Assembly: GCF_000003195.3 (NCBI RefSeq)
Contig: NC_012878.2
Coordinates: 38,502,751 to 38,566,750 of the forward strand
Source: Sorghum bicolor
Taxonomy: Eukaryota; Streptophyta; Magnoliopsida; Poales; Poaceae
DNA: 64,000 bases
Reading direction: 5' to 3'
Both the position numbers and the translations under genes were made by a program. This document shows positions 57,587 through 64,000 of this stretch, piece by piece. Under the pieces are notes generated by a model. It searched no databases and was not told where the DNA came from. It was given only the letters and a program-made list of their open reading frames with translations. The number at the start of each line of letters is the position of its first letter. Within the stretch, counting starts at the first letter, position 1.

Positions 57587-58441
57587 TCAAGCCATACTCA
57601 GAAAACTACGGACCTCATGTACCGTAGTCGGGGGTTTCCAATTCAACACATCTTCTACCTTGCCTGAGTCTACAGCGACTCCCTCCGCTGATAATATATG
57701 ACCCAGGAAATGAACTTTGTCCAGCCAGAACTCACATTTGCTGAACTTGGCATACAGTTGATGCTCCCTGAGGCGAGTCAGCACAATCCTCAGATGTTCA
57801 GCATGTTCTTTCTTAGTTTTGGAATAGATCAGAATGTCATCAATGAAGATGACCATGAATTTGTCCAGCTCTGGCATGAAGACAGAATTCATCAAGTACA
57901 TAAAATGGGCTGGTGCATTGGTCAACCCAAAAGACAATACCAAGTATTCATACAACCCGTAACGGGTGGTAAAAGCTGTCTTGGGAACATCTTCCGGCCT
58001 AATTTTAATTTGGTGGTACCCTGATCTCAAATCAATTTTTGAGAATACCTTGGCCCCGGCTAACTGGTCAAATAGTAAGTCAATACGGGGCAATGGGTAC
58101 TTGTTTTTAATCGTCACCTCATTCAAGGGACGATAATCGACACACAGCCTTAACGTTTGATCTTTCTTTTTCACGAATAAGGCTGGGCAACCCCATGGAG
58201 AGGAACTGGGCTGGATAAAACCTTTTTGCATCAACTCTTGTAGTTGGGTTTTCAATTCGGCCAGCTCTTTCGGTGCCATTCGGTAGGCCCTTCGAGATAT
58301 TGGGGCTGTCCCTGGTTTCAATTCTATGCTGAACTGGACATCCCGGTCCGGTAGCAGACCTGGTAAGTCTTCAGGAAACACATCCGGAAAATCCCGAACC
58401 ACCGGGATATTTTTGACTGCAGCCACCTTAGTGGCATGAAC
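57587..58441 (-). pseudogene. Tekay reverse transcriptase
   Basis: The RT core begins near [20 protein letters not shown] and includes [43 protein letters not shown] and the catalytic FIDD. It is open from 58441 to TGA 57589-57587, which falls in the conserved segment between RT and RNase H where Gly is usual (MA then stop then YYRRF). All motifs look intact. Confidence 0.88.
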
Positions 58442-59679
58442 CTACCCAATTGCCCGTTTGGGAGTAACTAACTGGATTAGAAGGTAAGAATTCTCATTGG
58501 GCAATGGGATTTTAATGGTTCGATGCAAGGTATCTAGCACAACCCCTCGTTGTGCCATCCAGTTCATGCCTAGTATGACATCAATCTCCTGGTCTTTAAG
58601 AACAATCATGCTAGTGGGAAAACTATGCTCACCAAATTCGATGGGTATCTGGTGAACCATTTCTTTAGAACTCAGCCATCCTCCGGGCGACTGTATATAG
58701 AAATGATCTTGTGTTTCCCCAAAGGGTATGCCATGCTTTAACACAAAGGTGCGATTGATAAATGTATGAGATGCACCAGAATCGAAAAGCATTAAAGCAG
58801 GATGTTTCGCAACAGGAAACGTACCCATCATTACTGGTTCACCCTCCGGAATCGTCTCCACCTCTATATGGAAGACTTGTCCCACTTTCTTCGCTGGTTT
58901 ACCCTTTTGCACATTTTGTCCTTTCTGAGCCCCAGTCCTGAATTGGCTCGGCTGGGGTTGGCCCATGGGTGGCCTTTGGAAAGTGGGGTTGGTTTGGCGG
59001 GGGTAGGGGCACTCTTTGGAAAAATGCCCAGGCTTACCACAATTGAAACAAGGATAATTGTGGCTGGGCGGAGTAGTAGGGCGAACACCTGGGGCGTTCG
59101 GCTGGCGTGGTGCAGTGGCGATGGCAGTAGGTCGAGGATATACCTGCTGCCCTGGTCTATATTGTGGAGGGGAGAAAGGACCACGATAAGGTGGCGGCGC
59201 TTGAAAGCGTCCGTGGCCCTGCGGATGATAAATGATTCTCTGGTGCTTTTGACCGCGACCAGAGAAGGAGGAAGAAGCAGCCTTCTTCTTGGCTTCTTTG
59301 TGCTTTCTATTCTTTTCTTCTGAGGCGATGGCAATATTTACCGCCTCGAAGAAGGTAGCATTTTGACAGGTGGTCATCATGGTCTGAAGTTTGGTATTTA
59401 GACCACGCATGAAATAGGCCTTCTTCTTTCTATCCGTGTTCACATGGTCCGTGGCATATTGAGAAAGATGATTAAACTTTGCCACGTACTCCATGACACT
59501 TTTATCGCCTTGCTCCAAGGCGAGAAATTCTTCGGCCTTCATGGCCATGAGCCCTTCAGGGATGTAATGGGCGCGGAACGCGTCCTTAAACTCTATCCAG
59601 GTGACCTGGTGTCCTGGAGCTTGGATAGCTAGAAAATTCTCCCACCAGGCACCCGCAGCTCCCCGAAGCTGCTGAGCTG
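58442..59679 (-). pseudogene. Tekay gag and protease, 5'-truncated
   Basis: The frame is open from the insertion edge at 59679 (AQQLRGAAGAWWENFL, a gag capsid motif) to TAG 58444-58442. The zinc knuckle CFNCGKPGHFSKEC lies near 59050-59009, inside a Pro/Gln-rich region. The protease has LFDSGASHTFINRTF and DVILGMNWM. The gag N-terminus lies beyond the RIRE2-like insertion. Confidence 0.88.
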
Positions 59680-60139
59680 TGTGGGGGTATAAACCCCTAT
59701 ACCCTTACGGCTAGACTTGGGCCAGGAGGCATGGCCCATTACGAGACAAGTTCGAGGTTTGATCCGACAGCTTGGAGTTTCGTGCAAGGAAACGAGACGT
59801 GGAGATCAAACAGGATTCTAGTCGGTTAGAATAGGAATCGATATCGAACTATCTATGGCAATTGTAACCGACTAGGATTAGTTTCCGGATCTGTAACCCT
59901 GCCCTCCGAGCTATATAAGGAGAGGCAAGGGACCCCCCTAGGACATCATATTCTCTCAACACAAATCAATACAACCAGACGCAGGACGTAGGTATTACGC
60001 CAACTCGGCAGCCGAACCTGGATAAAAAGCTTGCCTGTGTCTTGCGTCACCATCGAGTTCGTAGTTTGCACACTGTCTACCGATAAACTACTACCGTGGG
60101 TATACCCCAAGGTAGACTGCCGACCAGCTTTCGTCGACA
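59680..60139 (+). repeat. 5' LTR of the RIRE2-like element
   Basis: TGTGGGGGTATAAACCCC...TTTCGTCGACA, 460 bp, TATA box TATATAA at 59912-59918. Confidence 0.9.
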
Positions 60140-60140
60140 G

Positions 60141-60158
60141 TGGCGCGCCAGGTAGGGG
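60141..60158 (+). other. Primer-binding site of the RIRE2-like element
   Basis: TGGCGCGCCAGGTAGGGG, one base inside the LTR. The tRNA is not assigned. Confidence 0.65.
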
Positions 60159-60187
60159 GTGTGCGTGCAACTTCTCCGGCGAACAAG

Positions 60188-62500
60188 ATGGTCACAATCC
60201 CAGCTTCCGCGACCGTGCCCGTAGGCCTCACGTTTACCGTCGGCCAGATCACGTGGACGACGCGTGGCGGTGGCCTAACGACCACGGTTTCGAAAGAAAC
60301 TCAGATCCAATCTGAGATCACGTCGTCTCCGACCACCCGGATGGCGGCACCGAGCGCCCGACCACCGTTCCCGCTCTACAAGGGAAAGAAGATCGACTGC
60401 TCGGACCTTCTCCAAGCTACTTGAAGCCTCCCAACTAGTAGATGGAATCCTGCGCCAGCCTGATCAAGCTGCTTCAACGGATTTTTTCAAATCCCGCCGG
60501 CCAACTCGTGTCGTTACACACGAATGGCTAGGAACGTCTCTGGCGATAACCTCAACTCCCTCAGGACGGACCGTCAAGCTCAAGGAGGAGGATTATCCTT
60601 GCGGCCTGAACAACTCGGCCTCTCTCTACTCACGGCACATCCAATCCGTTTTCAGCAAGGCAGATTGGCCGCCGAAAAGGAACGATTGACCTGCTCGTCA
60701 CTACATCAACATGGTGACGATCCGAGAGCTACGGGACGGTCAGGCTTCCAGCACCAACTCGAGCACTGGTTCAATCCCCACCGAAGTTATAAACTCCGAA
60801 GACGAGGACTACGACCTGGATTTGCCTTCACACCCTCCAGGTTTCCCTCGTTTCACGGTATTTACCCCCGGCGAGGGGACATTGTTTTCAACGTCAGCGC
60901 CGACGAGCCGGTCATTGATGGAGAAACGGACGAGCAGAGGCAGCTCCGCGATCAGCGCAACACCGATCGTGCCCGACGACGCGCAGATGAGCAACGACAA
61001 ATTCCACCGCATAACCTCAGCGACGCTTTTGACATGGTCGGGGACCAGCCAGTCTACAAAACGCCAAGCGCCAACGTGGCTGTCGCCATGGCTAATCTAG
61101 ATCGGCTTCCTGATACCCCTGAGTGCCAGGGAGTCCGAACCAGCGTCCGAGCACACCTGATTGCCGCAATGGAACAAACAGCCACTCTGCTCAAGAGAGT
61201 CCAGGACGTCTCTTATACGGAAGCCACCTCCGACCAGACTAATCGTAGCCGGACCTCACCGCCTCCCACCAGGCATCACTGCAGCCGCTCTCCCGACAAC
61301 CATCGAAAAGATTCACGGCATAACGATGGTGGTCGGGATACTGACAGTCACCGCGAGCAGAACCGCAGGCGCGGTCAAGAAGTAAACCAGCATAGGGATC
61401 TCCGATATAACATCCCTCCCAAAGATGCTCGGGACCGCATCAACAGGCGCGCCACAGAGAGGGCAGTCCACGAAAACCTGCGCCGTATTGAGTACGATGC
61501 AACGCACGGCCCCCTAGGCCTAAGACAGTTCTCCTCACACCTCCGCCAGGTCGTGTGGCCCCGCAATTTCAAGCTCGAAAAACTTAAAAAATACGACGGC
61601 AAGGAAAATCGAGAGAATTGGATCACTCTCTATGAAATTGCCGTCCGATCAGCAGCGGGAGATGAGCACGTCATGGCCAACTACTTCCCCGTAGTCCTCG
61701 ACCAGGCTGGTCATCAGTGGCTCCTTGGCTTGCCCGAGGACTCCTTCGACTCTTGGGAAGAACTACGCCAGGCTTTCATCAACAACTTCATCGCCACATG
61801 CAAGCAGCCTGGAAACAAGTATGACCTCGAAAGGATAAGGGACAGGAAGAATGAACCTCTGCGCGATTACATCCGACGATTCTCGGATATGCGCCTTTAA
61901 ATCCCGAAGATTTCCTACAACGAGGCCATCTCTGCCTTCATCAAGGGCCTGCGTTTCCATGAAGCGTTGAGGAACAAGTTGTTGCGCAAACGGCCAACAA
62001 CGGTGGCGGAGCTCCTCGCCACGGCTAAAAATTACGCCGATGCCGACGATGCAGAGAAACTAATACGAGACGATGCGAGAGGTCCCGACCAGCCTCCCCG
62101 GCGAGATGATGGCCGCGGTCGCTACGACAACAGGAACCACCGCCGCCCCGACAACCGCGATCACAGAGAATGTTGGGATCGGCGCCGCGACAATCGCGAC
62201 GATTTCAGAGGAAAGCGCCCCCGCGACTACGACCATGAAGTGAATACGGTCAAGCGTCCCAACGGGCGGCGGGACTACCAAGAGGACTACAACAAAACAT
62301 TGAAGGGACCGTGCCAACTGCATCCAAAGTCTAACCATACCATGGAGGAGTGTCGCGTCCTCAAAAGCATCTACACACGGCGGGCCGCCCAAGACGACTC
62401 CACCAAGAAAAATGGCAAGCGAGACGGGCACGACCACGAAGACGAGGACGAGGACCAAGATAGGGACCCCCGACACCAATACGTTAGCCCCACTGACGTG
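60188..62500 (+). pseudogene. RIRE2-like gag
   Basis: Starts ATG at 60188. The coding trail shifts frame near 60410, runs through VINSEDEDYDLDLPSHPPGF with TGA 60687-60689, and returns to the first frame near 60890. The capsid core (QVVWPRNFKLEKLKKYDG, QAGHQWLLGLPEDSF, LRDYIRRFSDMRL) is followed by TAA 61898-61900, then the frame resumes to 63319. The tail is Asp/Arg-rich with the Cys/His motif CQLHPKSNHTMEEC (about 62310). The open frame from 60524 is partly a shifted reading and its first 120 residues are probably not native. Confidence 0.8.
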
Positions 62501-63319
62501 GTCCACTCCATCTTCGGGGGCAAGGTCTCCATCGAATCTAAGCGAGAAAGAAAGCTATTAAAGAGAGCCTGCCTCAACATAGACAGCACGGGTGGGCTGA
62601 TCGCAGACCCAAAATTTCCCCCGTGGTCGCACAGAGAAATCTCATTCAGTAGGAAGGATCAGTGGGCCGCTATCCCAAAGCCAGCTCGTTTCCCTCTGAT
62701 CCTAAACCCTTGCATCAACAGCATCAGATTCGAGCGCGTGCTCGTAGACGGCGGAAGCTCCATCGACATCCTCTTCCGCAACAGTCTGCCCGCCCTCAAG
62801 ATAACTCCTGCACAACTAAGACCCTACGATGCTCAATTCTGGGGGGTTCTGCCAGGTCAGAGTTCAGTGCCCCTCGGACAGATAACATTGCCTGTCCAAT
62901 TTGGCACGCCCGACCACTTTCGGACAGAGTTCATCAACTTCGTGGTCGCAGACTTCGACGGGACCTACCACGCTATACTAGGCCGACCGTCACTAATGAA
63001 GTTCATGGCAGTCCCGCACTACTCATACCTGGTCCTTAAAATGCCTACGGAGAAAGGTGTCCTGACCGTCAGAGGCAATGTCTACACCGCGTATAGCTGC
63101 GAAGAAGAGAGCTTCAAGATTACCGAGGCAATCGACCTCTCAATCCGCATGGCAGAAACAGCAACCCAAGCCGCGCAGCTGCCTCCTGACCAGCTCCGAT
63201 TACCCGAGCAGGAGACCGCCAGGAAGAATTCAAAATCCAAGGAGTACAAAGAAGTACAGCTGGTCAACGGCAGCCCCGAGAAGACGGCCCTCATCGGGGC
63301 CAATCTGGACCCAAAATAG
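62501..63319 (+). pseudogene. RIRE2-like aspartic protease
   Basis: Same frame as the gag core. Retropepsin-like: VLVDGGSSIDILFRNSLP (about 62740) and YHAILGRPSLMKFMAVPHY (about 62970). Ends at TAG 63317-63319, after which the same frame continues into RT, so the stop interrupts a gag-pol fusion; CAG is the likely ancestral codon. Confidence 0.82.
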
Positions 63320-64000
63320 GAAGACGCGCTCGTCAGGTTTCTAAGGGACAACGTGAGCGTTTTCGCATGGAAACCCGCAGACATGCCCGGCGTCCCACGA
63401 AACCTGATCGAGCACTCCTTAAATGTCTCGAAGACCGCAAGACCAATCAAGCAAAAGCTGCGACGGTTCGCTCGTGACAAAAAGGAGGCTATTAGGACAG
63501 AAATAACACGGCTTTTAGCAGCCGGATTCATAAAAGAAGTGTATCACCCCGATTCGCTCGCCAATCCGGTCCTTGTACGCAAAAAGAATAATGAATGGAG
63601 AATGTGCGTTGATTACACTGATCTCAATAAACACTGTTCTAAAGATCCTTTTGGTCTCCCTCGCATCGACGAGGTGGTCGACTCAACGGCCGGATGCGAA
63701 CTCCTCTCTTTTTTAGACTGCTACTCTGGTTATCACCAGATTTCGCTAAAGGAAGACGATCATATCAAAACATCTTTCATCACTCCTTTCAGCGCATACT
63801 GCTACACGACTATGTCATTCGGACTCAAAAATGCCGGAGCCACTTATCAACGAGCTATACAGCAGTGCCTCCACGACGAGATTAGTGACGACCTCGTCGA
63901 GGCCTATGTAGATGACGTCGTCGTCAAAACAAGGGACGCAAGCACCCTAATCGACAACTTAGACCGAACTTTCAAGGCGCTTAACAGGTATAAGTGGAAG
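63320..64000 (+). pseudogene. RIRE2-like reverse transcriptase, partial
   Basis: Open in the gag frame from 63320 to the window edge without an ATG of its own. RT motifs: FAWKPADMPGVPRNLIEH, EWRMCVDYTDLNKHC, SFLDCYSGYHQI, FGLKNAGATYQRAI and catalytic YVDD (63905-63916). RNase H and integrase should follow outside the window. Confidence 0.88.

Larger units (their letters stand above)
51019..59679 (-). mobile_element. Tekay/Del-lineage chromovirus, nearly complete, gag-truncated
   Basis: Minus-strand element with gag, protease, RT, RNase H, integrase and chromodomain in one frame (59679 to 55502), a polypurine tract and a 4.28 kb 3' LTR. The order with integrase last and a C-terminal chromodomain marks a chromovirus; the long LTR and sequence style suggest Tekay/Del. 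The frame has only three stop codons. The 5' end is cut in gag by a RIRE2-like element at 59680 and should continue right of the window. Confidence 0.9.
59680..64000 (+). mobile_element. RIRE2-like Tat-lineage element, 5' part
   Basis: LTR, primer site, gag, protease and RT start on the plus strand, running off the window. The family name is by general resemblance (0.46 kb LTR, TGGCGCGCC primer site, gag style). It is the same family as the minus-strand LTR at 21256-21721. Inserted in Tekay gag; left-flank 5 bp AGCTG (59675-59679). Compositionally GC-richer than its neighbours. Confidence 0.85.

Noticed and set aside
58802..59323. 173-codon plus-strand ORF
   Set aside because: Shadow of Tekay gag (minus strand), which has a zinc knuckle and protease motifs.
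62060..62506. 148-codon minus-strand ORF
   Set aside because: Complement of the Asp/Arg-rich gag tail of the RIRE2-like element; hydrophobic by complementarity.

Overview
The window looks like intergenic nuclear heterochromatin from a grass (Poaceae). I see no host gene, rRNA, tRNA or CRISPR array. Almost every base belongs to nested LTR retrotransposons of Ty3/Gypsy lineages: a Tat-lineage family with an antisense passenger gene (copies A to D), a second RIRE2-like Tat family, Tekay/Del-type chromoviruses, and Athila-type elements bearing a tRNA-Asp-like primer site. These lineages are typical of large grass genomes; the species is not determinable by eye.

Left part (1-21255). Positions 1-4550 are the 3' end of Tat copy B (+ strand), with a spliced antisense gene encoding a plant-mobile-domain/coiled-coil protein and a 3' LTR. 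B sits inside the same gene of an older copy A (4551-7063). A sits in a Tekay-like element (7064-12764, - strand) whose readable internal ORF is an unrecognised coiled-coil protein. That element sits in Tat copy C (12765-21255, - strand), which also holds a solo Athila-type LTR (19452-21116, duplication CTCAT).

Middle part (21256-42393). A minus-strand RIRE2-like 3' LTR and internal stub is cut by an outer Athila-type element (LTRs at 21950 and 39365, second internal region with gag at 41196). Inside the outer element lies an array LTR-internal-LTR-internal-LTR (23969-38880), flanked by one target duplication, ACTAT. Each array unit encodes gag plus two tandem retropepsin domains but no reverse transcriptase or integrase.

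Right part (42394-64000). Tat copy D (+ strand) has gag, protease, RT, two RNases H and integrase, followed by the antisense coiled-coil exon. It is cut at 51019 by a nearly complete Tekay chromovirus (- strand, 4.3 kb LTR, chromodomain). That chromovirus is cut in gag at 59680 by a RIRE2-like element (+ strand) that runs off the window in RT.

The most unusual signal is in the A/B/C/D family. The hexamer GCCGAT/ATCGGC is roughly 20 times more common than chance throughout these copies (LTR, gag-pol, introns and antisense exons) and rare in the other families around them. The family also encodes an antisense, multi-exon, TATA-driven plant-mobile-domain protein. A self-encoded protein plus a dispersed motif invites comparison with transposon anti-silencing systems; that link is a hypothesis.
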